Source of the DNA: Falsiroseomonas sp050563545
GTDB lineage: Bacteria; Pseudomonadota; Alphaproteobacteria; Acetobacterales; Acetobacteraceae
Length of the DNA: 64,000 nucleotides
Direction: 5' to 3'
Assembly (NCBI RefSeq): GCF_050563545.1
Contig: NZ_JBNXUM010000004.1
Span: 248,001-312,000, forward strand
Shown here: positions 18,383 to 27,737 of the stretch, one piece after another
Position numbering within the stretch: position 1 is the stretch's first letter
How the letters are laid out: the number at the start of each line of letters is the position of its first letter
Made by a program: the position numbers and the translations under genes
The notes under the pieces: model-generated
What the model was told of the DNA's origin: nothing
Databases searched by the model: none
Seen by the model: the letters and a program-made list of their open reading frames with translations, nothing else

Positions 18383-19173
18383 TCAGCGCCGCAGCGCGCC
18401 GGGCGTGAGCCCGGTGGCGCGGCGCACCTCCCGCGTCATGTGCGCCTGGTAGGCGAAGCCGACCTCGAGCGCGATCTCCGCCAGGCTGCGGCCCGGCTGC
18501 CGCAGCGCATCGAGCGCGCGCGCCAGGCGCAGCGACGCCGCCCAGCCATGCGGCGGCACGCCGGTGCGGGCGCGGAAGGCGCGGGCGAAAATGCGCGGGG
18601 CTGAGCCCGATGGCGGCGGAGAGGTCCGCCACGCCCAGGCCGGTCGGGGCGTCGGCCATGATCGCGGTGACGACGCGCAGCCGCCGCTCGTCGAGCGGGC
18701 GGTCGCGGCCGGCGGCAGGCGGCGCGCCCGCCAGCCGTTCCAGCACCCGCAGCGCCACCCCGTCCGCCAGCAGCGGCCGCGCGCCCGGCGCGGCCTCCGC
18801 CAGCAGTCGGCCGGCGGCGGCAGCGAGGTGCCAGTCCGTGAGGTGCGGTTGCGGCGCCCGCCCGGCCGGGTCGAGGCAGAGCACCACGGTCTCGGCCGGA
18901 CCCGACCAGCGCCAGCGCACCGGCGCCCCGCGCGGCACCAGCACGGCATCGCCGGGCCGGAAGGTCACCATCGCGGCGCGGCCGTCGATCTCCTGCCACA
19001 TGCGGCTTTCGCGCCGGTGGACGATCAGCACGTCCGGGGGAAGGCGATCGGCGCGCCCTCCCGGCCGCCCGGCGTCACGCGATGCTCGAGATGCAGCAGC
19101 GACCAGCCGAGATCAGCGCTGTCGCGCGTGACGTCCGCATCGCGGAAGGCGCGCGTGGAGAGGAGCGCCGCCC
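18383..19173 (-). pseudogene. AraC-family transcriptional regulator broken by two single-base indels
   Basis: Three reading-frame pieces make one AraC-type regulator. The N-terminal sensor half (LSTRAFRDADV... to ...EGAPIAFP) runs to a G5 run at 19036-19040, where one base appears to be missing. The middle (DVLIVHRRESRMW... to ...LGVADLSAAIGLSP) follows in the next frame. At the A4 run at 18588-18591 one extra base shifts into the C-terminal HTH (FARAFRARTGVPPHGW, SLAEIALEVGFAYQAHMTREV). Correcting both homopolymers restores a continuous family match. No clear start codon is seen near 19170. Either a true pseudogene or homopolymer sequencing errors. It lies between the epimerase and cupin genes, same strand. 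Confidence 0.75.
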
Positions 19174-19181
19174 CCCAACCC

Positions 19182-20168
19182 CTACGCCTTGAGCCAGGCG
19201 GCGTGGTCGGCCGCCGCCTCGACCGGGCCGAATCGCGGCCGCCAGCCGAAATCCGCGGCCCGCGCCACCGCCATCACGCCCCGCGACCGGCTCTCGTTCC
19301 AGCGGATTGTCGGGGTTTCCCCCGCCCCGGCGTGGCGCCAGGCGAAACCCGGGAAGGCTGCGGCGAAGGCGTCCAGGCACGCTCCGTAATGCGGCGCCCA
19401 GTCCATCCCGCTGGCGAGGTTCACGACCCGGTGCGGCGGCGCCTCCGCATCCAGCAGCGCCAGCAGCCCCGCCGCGAGGTCCCGCACATAGACCCAGTCA
19501 TAGGAGGGCAGCGGCGCCGGCGGGATCACCGCGGTTTCGCCGCGGCGCGCGGCCTCCGCGATGCCGAGGAACAGGCTGAGCGTGTCCCGCAGCCCGGTAT
19601 CCCGCTCCCACGGGCCGAAGGTCGCGCCGATCCGCGCCGCGACCGCATCCAGCCCCCACAGCCCCGCCAGCCGCAGCCCCGCCCGCTCCACCGCGTATTT
19701 CGTGACGCCATAGAGGCTCATTGGCACCGGCGGCGTCGTCGCCTCATCGAGCACCGGATGCGCATAGGCGCTCTCGCCATAGACCGCCGCGGAGGAGGGC
19801 AGGACGACGCGCCGCACCGTCCCGGCATCGCGCGCGGCTTCCAGCGTGGCCAGCACGCCCTTGAGGTTCACGTCCAGGATGCGCTGGGCGTCGCGCGCCT
19901 CGCGCTCCGGCCCGGCGGTGATGGCGGCGAAGGGAAGGACGCCGCGGATGCGCTGCGCGCGGAAGACCTCGCGCAGCGTCGCGGCGTCCGTCACGTCGCC
20001 CTGGATCACCGTCAGCCTGCCCGGCAGCCGTGCGAAGAGCGCCGGCGCGGGATCTGGCAGCGCGGCCTCCTGGCCAAAGACCACGACGTGCTCGCCGCGG
20101 GCCAGCAGCGCCTCCGTGACGTTGAGGCCGACGAAGCCGGCGCCGCCGGTGACGAGGATCGCGTCCAT
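19182..20168 (-). CDS. NAD-dependent epimerase/dehydratase (extended SDR)
   Basis: Extended short-chain dehydrogenase of 328 aa acting on an NDP-sugar or similar substrate. An N-terminal Rossmann motif VTGGAGFVG (residues 6-14), VIQGDVTDA for adenine binding, a catalytic LPSSAAVYG Ser region and YGVTKYAVE (Tyr-x-x-x-Lys) are all present, as is the substrate-side SYDWVYVRDLAAG. The ATG at 20168 is divergent from the flavoprotein at 20211 with 42 bp between. Substrate unknown; no other sugar-nucleotide genes are adjacent. Confidence 0.88.
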   Translation of the reverse strand: MDAILVTGGAGFVGLNVTEALLARGEHVVVFGQEAALPDPAPALFARLPGRLTVIQGDVTDAATLREVFRAQRIRGVLPFAAITAGPEREARDAQRILDVNLKGVLATLEAARDAGTVRRVVLPSSAAVYGESAYAHPVLDEATTPPVPMSLYGVTKYAVERAGLRLAGLWGLDAVAARIGATFGPWERDTGLRDTLSLFLGIAEAARRGETAVIPPAPLPSYDWVYVRDLAAGLLALLDAEAPPHRVVNLASGMDWAPHYGACLDAFAAAFPGFAWRHAGAGETPTIRWNESRSRGVMAVARAADFGWRPRFGPVEAAADHAAWLKA

Positions 20169-20210
20169 CCGCCCTGGATATCGCGCGCGTGCCGGTGCAG
20201 GAAGCCGCCG

Positions 20211-21395
20211 ATGTCCCGCATCGCCATCATCGGCGCCGGCCCCGCCGGCCTTGCCGCCGCCGAGACCCTGGCGCGCGCCGGCCGCCCCGTGACCGTCTTC
20301 GACGCCATGCCCTCGGTCGGGCGGAAATTCCTGATGGCCGGCCGCGGCGGGCTGAACCTCACGCATGCCGAGCCGCTGGACGCCTTCCTGTCGCGCTACC
20401 GCCCGAACGAGCCGCGCCTGCTCGACGCCATCCGCGCCTTCCCGCCCGAGGCGCTGATCGCCTGGTGCGAGGGCCTCGGCATCGAGACCTTCGTGGGCTC
20501 GTCGGGCCGCGTCTTCCCTAGATCCCTGAAGGCCTCCCCGCTGCTGCGCGCCTGGCTGGCTCGCCTGGCATCGCTCGGCGTCGAGATCAGGACGCGGCAC
20601 CAGCTTCTTTACCTGCACGGGCAGGAGCGCCGCCTCGTCCTCGCGACGCCGACCGGCAAGCAGGCCGTCGAAGCCCCTGCCCTGCTTCTCGCCTGCGGCG
20701 GCGCCTCCTGGCCGCGGCTCGGCTCGGACGGCGCCTGGACAGGGCTGCTGCCCGACCTCGCCGTCACGCCCTTCGCCCCGTCGAATGCCGGCATCCTCAT
20801 CCCGTGGACGCCACACCTCGCCGCTCATGCCGGCACGCCGCTCAAGCGCATCGCGATCAGCCACGCCGGCGTCACGATCCGCGGCGAGGCGATGCTCACC
20901 GCCACCGGCCTCGAGGGCGGCGCCATCTATGCGCTGTCGAGCGCTGTGCGCGACGCCATCGCGCGCGACGGGGCGGCGCACCTGACCCTCGACCTGCGCC
21001 CCGACATGACGCCCGATGCCGTCCGCGCAAGGCTCGCGCAGCGCGGCCGCGGCGAGACCGTCTCCACCACGCTCCGCAAGGCGCTGAACCTGCCGCCCGT
21101 CGCGATCGCGCTGGTCCAGGAAGCCCGCCATGCCGGCGCGACGGAAGACCTCGCGACCCTGGTGACAGCCCTACCGCTGACGACGCGCGCCATGGCCGGC
21201 CTGTCGCGCGCCATCTCATCGGCCGGCGGCCTCGCCTGGTCCGAGCTCGACGCGCATTTCATGCTGCACCGCCACCCCGGAATCTTCGCCGCCGGCGAGA
21301 TGCTGGACTGGGAAGCGCCGACCGGCGGCTATCTCCTGCAGGCCTGCCTCGCGACCGGCATCGCCGCCGCCCGCGGCATCCTCGCCACGCGCTGA
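20211..21395 (+). CDS. HI0933/BaiN-family flavoprotein
   Basis: FAD-dependent oxidoreductase-fold protein of 394 aa. An N-terminal dinucleotide-binding motif IIGAGPAGLAAAETLA (residues 5-20), the characteristic GRKFLMAGRGGLNLTHAE segment, GGASWPRLGSDG, and a C-terminal FAD-contact region AAGEMLDWEAPTGGYLLQ are visible. The overall pattern fits the TIGR03862-type subgroup of the HI0933 family. Function is not established for this subgroup. GCAGGAAG precedes the ATG. Divergent from the epimerase. Confidence 0.85.
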   Translation: MSRIAIIGAGPAGLAAAETLARAGRPVTVFDAMPSVGRKFLMAGRGGLNLTHAEPLDAFLSRYRPNEPRLLDAIRAFPPEALIAWCEGLGIETFVGSSGRVFPRSLKASPLLRAWLARLASLGVEIRTRHQLLYLHGQERRLVLATPTGKQAVEAPALLLACGGASWPRLGSDGAWTGLLPDLAVTPFAPSNAGILIPWTPHLAAHAGTPLKRIAISHAGVTIRGEAMLTATGLEGGAIYALSSAVRDAIARDGAAHLTLDLRPDMTPDAVRARLAQRGRGETVSTTLRKALNLPPVAIALVQEARHAGATEDLATLVTALPLTTRAMAGLSRAISSAGGLAWSELDAHFMLHRHPGIFAAGEMLDWEAPTGGYLLQACLATGIAAARGILATR

Positions 21396-21464
21396 TCAAC
21401 AGCCGGGGAGCGCCGCCACCGTCGCAACCGTCTCGCGCTCACCCACCGATGGAGGGGGCGCGCC

Positions 21465-23399
21465 ATGACCGCACAGATCCGCGTCTTCCGCGACGCTTGG
21501 GCCGGCAGCACGGACGGGACCTTGCCAGGCTTGGTGGACGGCATCGCGACGGAGGTGCCGAAGGCCAGCTACGAGCCACCGTCCGACACGCCCTACCGCA
21601 CGGCGGAAGATGTCTTCACCACAGCCGCGAATCTCGACCGGCTCTGGATCGAAAGCCTGATCCCGCGCCAGGCCCAACCGCCCGTGCCGCTCGGCATCGC
21701 GGCACTGGGCACCGGCGGCTTCGTCGTGCTCGCCGGGCCGCCCGGCCCCGACAACCCTCTGCTGTCGATCGAACTGCCGCTGCTCGGCGGCCGGTCGGAC
21801 CTGCTCGCCCGCATCCCGATCTTCCCGGGCACCGGCGGCATGGAGGACGCGTCGCATCTCTACGACCTGCATCTGCCCGACGCCGACTGGGGCGCCCTCG
21901 CCTCGCTCGAGCTGCGGCTCGATCTGGGGATTGAGGAATACGCGCTGCTGCTCGGCAACATCCCCGACCTGCGGATCAGGCTCGACGCCGGTCCCGCGGC
22001 GCAGGGCATCGTCGCGCCGCTCCGGCTCTATCTCGACAACGTGGAGTCCGGCGAGGTGGACGCGCGCGACAGCTTCCGCGGCGTGGATGTCCACCTGGCC
22101 CAGGCCAGCGATGGCGCGGGCCAGACGAGCTTCGCCGTGCTCGGCTCGGCGCAGGCGGACCGCGTGGTGCTGTCGCCCGGGACGAACGCCGCGCTGCCGC
22201 TCTCGACCGACGGCGCCGGCACGCTGGTCACCGCCGATCTCGGCGCCGGCGACGACGTCTTCGACGCCGGGACGAGCCTGGCCGCGACCGAGGTGGCGGG
22301 CGGCCCCGATGCCGGGCGCTTCTACGCCGGCACGCGGGTCGTCTCGCTCGGCTACGGCGACGGGCCGGTCTTCGCGCGGCTCTACGATCCCACCACGCCC
22401 GTCGCCAGCACGGCCGCCCTGCTGGCGGATTGGCTGGACGATGCCGCCGCCGCCGGCCTGGACGGCTTCCGGCTGAAGGCGACGGTCGGCGCCGGCACCA
22501 GGGCCGCGCAATCCTCGGTGGTGGACAGCCCGGACGACATCGCGACCGCGCAGTTCTTCTCTGGCGACGCCGCCGGTGCGCCGCGCGATCCCTTCCCCGA
22601 GCCGCTGCTCGGCATCAACCTCTTCTACGCGACCCAGTGGTACAACGGGCTTGGCGTCGTGCAGACGCCGGGGCCGTCGATCACCTACAGCCGCGACATC
22701 CGCAACCGCGAGATCGGCGAGTACCAGCTCTGGACGCCGGAGACCGGCCTGGTGCACGGCCACGACGTACTGGCGGTCCGCTTCGGCGCGGAGGTGATCG
22801 CCGCGCGCATCGACCTCTCCGCCTTCTTCAGCGACGAGCGCGGCCCGGGCCTCGGCGAGGTCGTGCGTATCGCGGTCTACGACCACGGGCACCGCCTGCT
22901 GCGCCGCGACTTCACGGCGGATGAGGATACCGGCGCGGCGGCGCAATTCCCCTTCTTCGCCGCGCCGATCAACCCCGGCACCGGGCATGTCACGCTCGAC
23001 GCCGCCGCGCTCGGCATCGCGTCCTTCGACGAGATCCGCATCATCGGCTTCCAGCCGGACAAGGCATCCACGGATTCCAACGACATGCTGCTCGACGGCA
23101 TCCGCCTGGTGCTGAAGGGCGAGGGCTACGGCGTGCTCGGCGGCGACGTGCTGCGCGCCGGCGCCGGGCCCGACCGCTTCATCCACGCGCCGGGCGACGG
23201 CGTCGACACGATCGAGCGCTTCACGCCAGGCCAGGACCAGCTTGTGCTGCAGGGCATCGCGCCGGATCGCGTGACACTGGAGGAAAGCGCCGCCGGCACC
23301 GCCGTGCGCTTCCTCGACGCCCCTGCGGAGCTGGTCTGGCTGCCCGGCGTGACCGGTCTGTCGGCGACGGCTGGTGCGGGCGACACGCTGATCGGATGA
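21465..23399 (+). CDS. Large RTX-like protein of unknown function, twin 1
   Basis: Not recognised as a named family. 644 aa, no N-terminal signal peptide, acidic and rich in Gly/Asp/Ala. A GAGDDVFDAG element mid-protein and a C-terminal stretch DRFIHAPGDGVDTIERF-TPGQDQLVLQG resemble the C-terminal region of hemolysin-type calcium-binding proteins exported by type I secretion. The N-terminal 200 residues (FRDAWAGSTDGTLPG, SHLYDLHLPDADWGALASLEL) have no recognised domain. The ATG at 21465 has GGAGGGGG upstream. Seventy-two bp after its stop an almost collinear paralogue begins. Secretion by type I is an inference; no T1SS genes are in the window. Confidence 0.75.
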   Translation: MTAQIRVFRDAWAGSTDGTLPGLVDGIATEVPKASYEPPSDTPYRTAEDVFTTAANLDRLWIESLIPRQAQPPVPLGIAALGTGGFVVLAGPPGPDNPLLSIELPLLGGRSDLLARIPIFPGTGGMEDASHLYDLHLPDADWGALASLELRLDLGIEEYALLLGNIPDLRIRLDAGPAAQGIVAPLRLYLDNVESGEVDARDSFRGVDVHLAQASDGAGQTSFAVLGSAQADRVVLSPGTNAALPLSTDGAGTLVTADLGAGDDVFDAGTSLAATEVAGGPDAGRFYAGTRVVSLGYGDGPVFARLYDPTTPVASTAALLADWLDDAAAAGLDGFRLKATVGAGTRAAQSSVVDSPDDIATAQFFSGDAAGAPRDPFPEPLLGINLFYATQWYNGLGVVQTPGPSITYSRDIRNREIGEYQLWTPETGLVHGHDVLAVRFGAEVIAARIDLSAFFSDERGPGLGEVVRIAVYDHGHRLLRRDFTADEDTGAAAQFPFFAAPINPGTGHVTLDAAALGIASFDEIRIIGFQPDKASTDSNDMLLDGIRLVLKGEGYGVLGGDVLRAGAGPDRFIHAPGDGVDTIERFTPGQDQLVLQGIAPDRVTLEESAAGTAVRFLDAPAELVWLPGVTGLSATAGAGDTLIG

Positions 23400-23471
23400 A
23401 TCGCCGGCGGGAGAGGCGCGGCACCGCTGGCCAAGGCGCCGCGCTCCATCCGACACGGACGGAGGCGCGAC

Positions 23472-25388
23472 ATGGCAGCACAGATCCGCATCTTCCGCGA
23501 CGCTTGGGGCGGCAGCACGGACGGCACGCTGCCGGGCGTGGTGGATGGCATTCCGACCGAGGTGCCGAAGGCATCCTACGAGCCGCCGCCCGGAGAACCC
23601 TTCCGCATGGAGGAAGAGGTCTTCACCACGGCAAACAGCCTGCAACACCTGTGGCTCGGCCCCTTCGTGCCCCCCATAAGCCCGCCGGTGCCGCTTGCCG
23701 TCTTCTGGCAGAACATGGGCTACGTGCTGCTTGGCGGCCCGCCCGGGCCGGACAACCCGCCGGTGGCGCTGGGCTTCCCGCTGGAGGGCTTCCCTTCCGC
23801 GCTGCTCGACCGCATCCCGGTCTACCCGCGCACCGGCGGCTTCGAGGACAGTTCGCATCTCTACGACCTGCACCTGCGCGACGCCGACCGTGGCGCCATC
23901 GCCTCGGTGGAACTGAGCTTCGACGGCGATGCCGGGGATTACGCGCTGCTGCTCGGCAACTTCCCGGATGTGCGGATCAGGACCGACAGCCCCGCCGGTG
24001 CACGCGAGGTCGTCGCGCCGCTGCGGCTCTACCTCGACAACACCCAGTCCGGGGAGGTGGATGCGCGCGGCAGCCTGCGCGGCGTGGACCTGCATCTCGC
24101 CCAGGCATCCGACGGCACCGGGCAGACGAGCTTCGCCGTGCTGGGCTCACCATTGCCGGACCGCGTTCTCCTTTCGCCTGGAACCAACACGGCAATGGGG
24201 TTGCAGACGGACGGCGCCGGCACGCTGGTCACGGCCGCGCTCGGCGCGGGCGACGACGTCTTCGACGCCGGCGCGAGCCTGGCCGCGACCGAGGTCGCGG
24301 GCGGGCCCGATGCGGGACGCTTCTACGCGGATGCGCGGGTCGTCTCGCTGGGCTACGGCGACGGGCCGGTCTTCAACCTCGGCCTGACGCCCACAACCAC
24401 CGACGCCCTGCTCGCGGATTGGTTGGACGATGCGGCCGCCGCGGGTCTCACCGGCTTCCGGCTGAAGGCCACGATCGGCGCCGGCACCGCCGCCGCGCGA
24501 TCCTCGGTTGTGGACAGCCCCGACGACATCGCGGGCGCCCAGTTCTTCTCCGGCAATGCCGCGGGCGCGCCGCGCGATCCCTACCCCGAGCCGCTGCTCG
24601 GCAGCACGTTCACCCCCTACGCGATCTCCTGGTTCAACGGCCTCGGCGTCGCGCAGGGGCCGGGCTTCGTCACCTACAGCCGCGACATCCGCAATCTCGA
24701 GATCGGCGAGTACCAGCTCTGGACGCCCGAGACCGGCTTGGTGCACGGCCACGACGTACTGGCCGTTCGCTTCGGGGCGGAGGCGATCGCCGCGCGCCTC
24801 GACCTCTCCGCCTTCTTCAGCGACGAGCGCGGCCCGGGCCTCGGCGAGGTCGTGCGCATCGCCATTTACGACCACGGCCACCGGCTTCTGCGGCGCGACT
24901 TCACCTCGGAGGACCCGACCGGCGCGGCGGCGCGGCTCGCCGACATCGGCGCGCCGATCAATGCCGGCACCGGCCATGTCACGCTGGATGCCGCCGCCCT
25001 CGGCATCAAGTCCTTCGACGAGATCCGCATCATCGGCTTCCAGCCGGACAAGACGTCCACCGATTCCAACGACATGCTGCTCGACGGCATCCGGCTAGTC
25101 CAGAAGGGCGACGGCTACGGCGTGCTCGGCGGCGACGTGCTGCGCGCCGGCGCGGGGCAGGACCGCTTCCTGCACGCACCCGGCGACGACGTCGACACGA
25201 TCGAGCGATTCACGCCCGGCCAGGACCAGCTGGTGCTACAGGGCATCGCCCCCGACCGCGTGACGCTGGACGAGACCGCTGCCGGCACCTCCGTGCGCTT
25301 CCTCGACGCGCCCGCGGAGCTCGTCTGGATGCCCGGCGTCGCCGGCCTGTCGGCCACGGCCGCAGCCGGCGATACGCTGATCGGCTAG
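23472..25388 (+). CDS. Large RTX-like protein of unknown function, twin 2
   Basis: 638-aa tandem paralogue of the gene at 21465, collinear from MAAQIRIFRDAWGGSTDG to the identical C-terminal GDTLIG. Long blocks are identical or nearly so (REIGEYQLWTPETGLVHGHD-type and DLSAFFSDERGPGLGEVVRI segments; GGDVLRAGAG-DRF). Differences cluster in the first 90 residues and around residues 305-320 and 375-395, where small indels occur. The nucleotide match extends to the ribosome-binding region (GGAGGCGCGAC before ATG), so the pair arose by tandem duplication. The stop codon lies inside dispersed repeat copy B. Function and export are inferred only by analogy with RTX proteins. Confidence 0.75.
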   Translation: MAAQIRIFRDAWGGSTDGTLPGVVDGIPTEVPKASYEPPPGEPFRMEEEVFTTANSLQHLWLGPFVPPISPPVPLAVFWQNMGYVLLGGPPGPDNPPVALGFPLEGFPSALLDRIPVYPRTGGFEDSSHLYDLHLRDADRGAIASVELSFDGDAGDYALLLGNFPDVRIRTDSPAGAREVVAPLRLYLDNTQSGEVDARGSLRGVDLHLAQASDGTGQTSFAVLGSPLPDRVLLSPGTNTAMGLQTDGAGTLVTAALGAGDDVFDAGASLAATEVAGGPDAGRFYADARVVSLGYGDGPVFNLGLTPTTTDALLADWLDDAAAAGLTGFRLKATIGAGTAAARSSVVDSPDDIAGAQFFSGNAAGAPRDPYPEPLLGSTFTPYAISWFNGLGVAQGPGFVTYSRDIRNLEIGEYQLWTPETGLVHGHDVLAVRFGAEAIAARLDLSAFFSDERGPGLGEVVRIAIYDHGHRLLRRDFTSEDPTGAAARLADIGAPINAGTGHVTLDAAALGIKSFDEIRIIGFQPDKTSTDSNDMLLDGIRLVQKGDGYGVLGGDVLRAGAGQDRFLHAPGDDVDTIERFTPGQDQLVLQGIAPDRVTLDETAAGTSVRFLDAPAELVWMPGVAGLSATAAAGDTLIG

Positions 25389-25503
25389 CCCGCGATCGGC
25401 CGGAATGTGCTCACCGAAGGTGGGCACGCCAAGCCGTGAATCGCCGGGCCAAGGAAAGCTGGACCCGTATCGGGCTGACGACAGTCAGCCCGATAGGTGT
25501 CTA
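25383..25503 (-). repeat. Dispersed 3'-end repeat, copy B
   Basis: Reverse-oriented copy of the element at 2735-2855. It fills the whole 112 bp between the convergent stop codons of twin 2 (25386-25388, TAG within the repeat) and the Gfo/Idh/MocA gene (25501-25503). The outer arm of the first hairpin has diverged (25461-25478 pairs imperfectly with 25486-25502), while the 45-bp core is identical to copy A. Probable bidirectional 3'-end structure. Confidence 0.85.
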
Positions 25504-26565
25504 GACCTGCGCCCATTCGCCGTCCGGCGCGCTGCGCGCAATCGCCGCCAGCGTCGCCGCGATGTCGAGCGATTCCGCCTCGCTCGCGCCATGCCATTCG
25601 CCGCCGCCGCGGACCAGCGAGGCGAAGCTCTCGGCCTCGAGGCGGAAGCCGTCGCCGGCGGGCAGGTCGATCGTCTCCATCGGCAGCGTGCCCTGGATGC
25701 CGCGACGCACGCGCAGCGGCAGCGTCGAAGCACCCGGCAGGGCATGGTTGGAATAGCCGGTCTCGATCACGCCGGCGTCGCCGACGACCAGTGCGTGCCG
25801 ATGCGCCGCGACCGCCATGCTGCAATTCACCTGCGCGATCGCACCGGAGGGGAATTCCAGCGTCGCCGCCACCGCGGCATCCACCCCCGTCGTTGCCAGG
25901 CGCCGCGTCGCCTGCACCCGCGCCGGGCGCTCTCCCGCGGCGATGCGCGCGAGGCTGACGGCATAGGTGCCGGCATCGAGCAGCGCGCCGCCGCCGCGGT
26001 CGGGCAGCAGGCGGATATTCGCGGGATCGCCGACCGGCGCGCCGTCCGTCGTCACCAGCCGGAAGCCGAACGCCGCCGTGATCATCTGCACGCGCCCGAC
26101 CGCGCCCTCGGCCAGCAGGCGCCGCAGCTCGACGGTCTGCGGCTGCGCCATGTAGGGATAGGCCTCGCGCAGCACCACGCCGTGCCGGCGCGCCGCGTCG
26201 AACATGGCGCGCGCATCGGCCTCCCCGATCGCGATCGGCTTCTCGCAGAGCACGTGCTTCCCCGCCGCGCAGGCCCTGATCGCCCATTCGGCGTGGAGGT
26301 CGTTGGGCAGCGGGATGTAGACCGCCTCGATCGCGGGATCCGCCAGCAGCGCCTCGTAGGACGGCAGCGCGCGCGGAATGCCGAGTTCGGCCGCGAAGGC
26401 CTCCGCCTTCGCCGCGCCGCGGCTCGCCACAGCCTCGACCGAGGCCAGCGCCGATCCCGCGACGCCGCGGGCGAAGGCGCGCGCGATGTTCGCGGCGCCG
26501 AGGATGCCGACGCGCAGGGGTGACGGGCTTGCCGCGTCGGCGCTGGGCATGGTCGCCGGCATCAT
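25501..26565 (-). CDS. Gfo/Idh/MocA family oxidoreductase
   Basis: NAD(P)-dependent oxidoreductase of 354 aa acting on a sugar, inositol or related polyol. The N-terminal Rossmann fold shows VGILGAANIARAFARG, the family EKP motif (HVLCEKPIAIGEADA), a YPYMAQPQ segment, and the C-terminal domain GGGALLDAGTYAV with the catalytic-site Asp/His region. The start overlaps the stop of the upstream membrane-protein gene (ATG at 26565, ATGA overlap), so the pair is translationally coupled; 26562 and 26550 are alternative ATGs. Substrate unknown. Confidence 0.88.
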   Translation of the reverse strand: MMPATMPSADAASPSPLRVGILGAANIARAFARGVAGSALASVEAVASRGAAKAEAFAAELGIPRALPSYEALLADPAIEAVYIPLPNDLHAEWAIRACAAGKHVLCEKPIAIGEADARAMFDAARRHGVVLREAYPYMAQPQTVELRRLLAEGAVGRVQMITAAFGFRLVTTDGAPVGDPANIRLLPDRGGGALLDAGTYAVSLARIAAGERPARVQATRRLATTGVDAAVAATLEFPSGAIAQVNCSMAVAAHRHALVVGDAGVIETGYSNHALPGASTLPLRVRRGIQGTLPMETIDLPAGDGFRLEAESFASLVRGGGEWHGASEAESLDIAATLAAIARSAPDGEWAQV

Positions 26566-27059
26566 GGCCGCGACAGCGCCGAGCGCGGGAAACGCCGCAG
26601 CAGCAGAAGGCCGATCCAGAGGAAGACCGAAAGCACCACCACTTGCGCCAGGAGGAAGGACGCCTCGGTCTGCGTCGGCGCGAGCTCGACCAGCGCCGGC
26701 TGCTTCTGGAAGGTCTGCACCAGCCCGACGAAGCTGTTGAGGTAGAGCGCCGCGACCGCCGCGAGGATATAGGCCGTACGCCAGCGCCCCTCGAGTTGCC
26801 GCGCATAGAGCGCGAAGGCAGCGACGGCGAGCGCCACGATCGAGACGGCGCCGACGACATGGGCCGGCGTCACCGCGCTTGCCGGGAAGAGGTAGCCGCT
26901 CGCCGAGGTCAGGAAGGTGCAGGCCAGGAACAGCGCCGTCCAACCGCCGAGCCAGCGATCCGCGAGCATCGCACCGAGCGCCACCAGCCCCGCGCCGATC
27001 CCGGCGAGGCTGATGGCGACATGCAGCGCGGTGAAGGCGGCGAATGAAAGCCCGAGCAT
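26562..27059 (-). CDS. Small multi-pass membrane protein
   Basis: 165-aa integral membrane protein with four or five hydrophobic helices (about 5-30, 38-58, 65-85, 95-112, 130-155). Short helix-flanking motifs are LHVAISLAGIGAGL and NSFVGLVQTFQKQPAL, with a C-terminal RRFPRSALSRP tail. The pattern resembles small unnamed alphaproteobacterial membrane proteins; no catalytic motif is visible. Start codon ATG at 27059 preceded by GGGACAAGG. Overlaps the oxidoreductase gene by 4 bp. Confidence 0.75.
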   Translation of the reverse strand: MLGLSFAAFTALHVAISLAGIGAGLVALGAMLADRWLGGWTALFLACTFLTSASGYLFPASAVTPAHVVGAVSIVALAVAAFALYARQLEGRWRTAYILAAVAALYLNSFVGLVQTFQKQPALVELAPTQTEASFLLAQVVVLSVFLWIGLLLLRRFPRSALSRP

Positions 27060-27147
27060 GGCCTTGTCCCGTGGCGGAGAGTGCCGGCCATCAGGCGGCA
27101 GGCATGGCACCGCGCGCAAGTGGATTCGGCGACCCGCCGCGGCGCCG

Positions 27148-27627
27148 TCAGACCGGCACGGCGCCCGGCGGCTTCAGCGCGGTCAGCACGAAGCTGCTCC
27201 GCGTCTCCTTGACGCCGGGCATGCGCAGCAGCGCCTTCAGCGCGAATTCGGCATAGGCGTCGAAATCGGCGGCGACGACATGCAGCATGTAGTCCATGTC
27301 GCCGCTCATCGCCCAGGCCGCGAGCACCTCCTCGCGCGAGGCGATCGCCTTGTGGAAGGCCTCGGCCACTTCCTCGGCGTGGCTGGACAGCGCGACCTGC
27401 ACGAAGGCCTGGATCGGCAGGCCGACGCGGCGCGGATCCACCTGCGCGGCATAGCGTGCGATCACGCCCTCCTCCTCCAGTCGCCTGATCCGGCGCAGGC
27501 AGGGCGTGGCGGAAAGGCCCACCTCCTCGGCCAGCTGGGTCACCGCGATGCGGCCGTCGCGCTGCAGGACGCGCAGGATGCGTCGGTCGGCGGCATCGAG
27601 CTCGGTGGCGGATTTCACCCTGGACAT
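27148..27627 (-). CDS. Lrp/AsnC family transcriptional regulator
   Basis: 159-aa feast/famine regulator: N-terminal winged HTH (about 8-60; LDAADRRILRVLQRDGRI, VTQLAEEVGLSATPCLRRI) and C-terminal RAM ligand-binding domain (about 70-150; GDMDYMLHVVAADFDAYAEF). Divergent from hppD, 110 bp between starts. By analogy with HPPD-linked Lrp regulators it probably controls hppD in response to tyrosine or another amino acid; that link is inferred from position. Confidence 0.92.
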   Translation of the reverse strand: MSRVKSATELDAADRRILRVLQRDGRIAVTQLAEEVGLSATPCLRRIRRLEEEGVIARYAAQVDPRRVGLPIQAFVQVALSSHAEEVAEAFHKAIASREEVLAAWAMSGDMDYMLHVVAADFDAYAEFALKALLRMPGVKETRSSFVLTALKPPGAVPV

Positions 27628-27737
27628 GACCCATCCTGGCGGATTCCTGCGGAGATCGCCAGCAACGCCGCCCATTCCGCCGCTTTTCGCTTTCGCTCCT
27701 GCGCTACTTCTCTCCCACCCCCGAAGGAACCGCGTCC

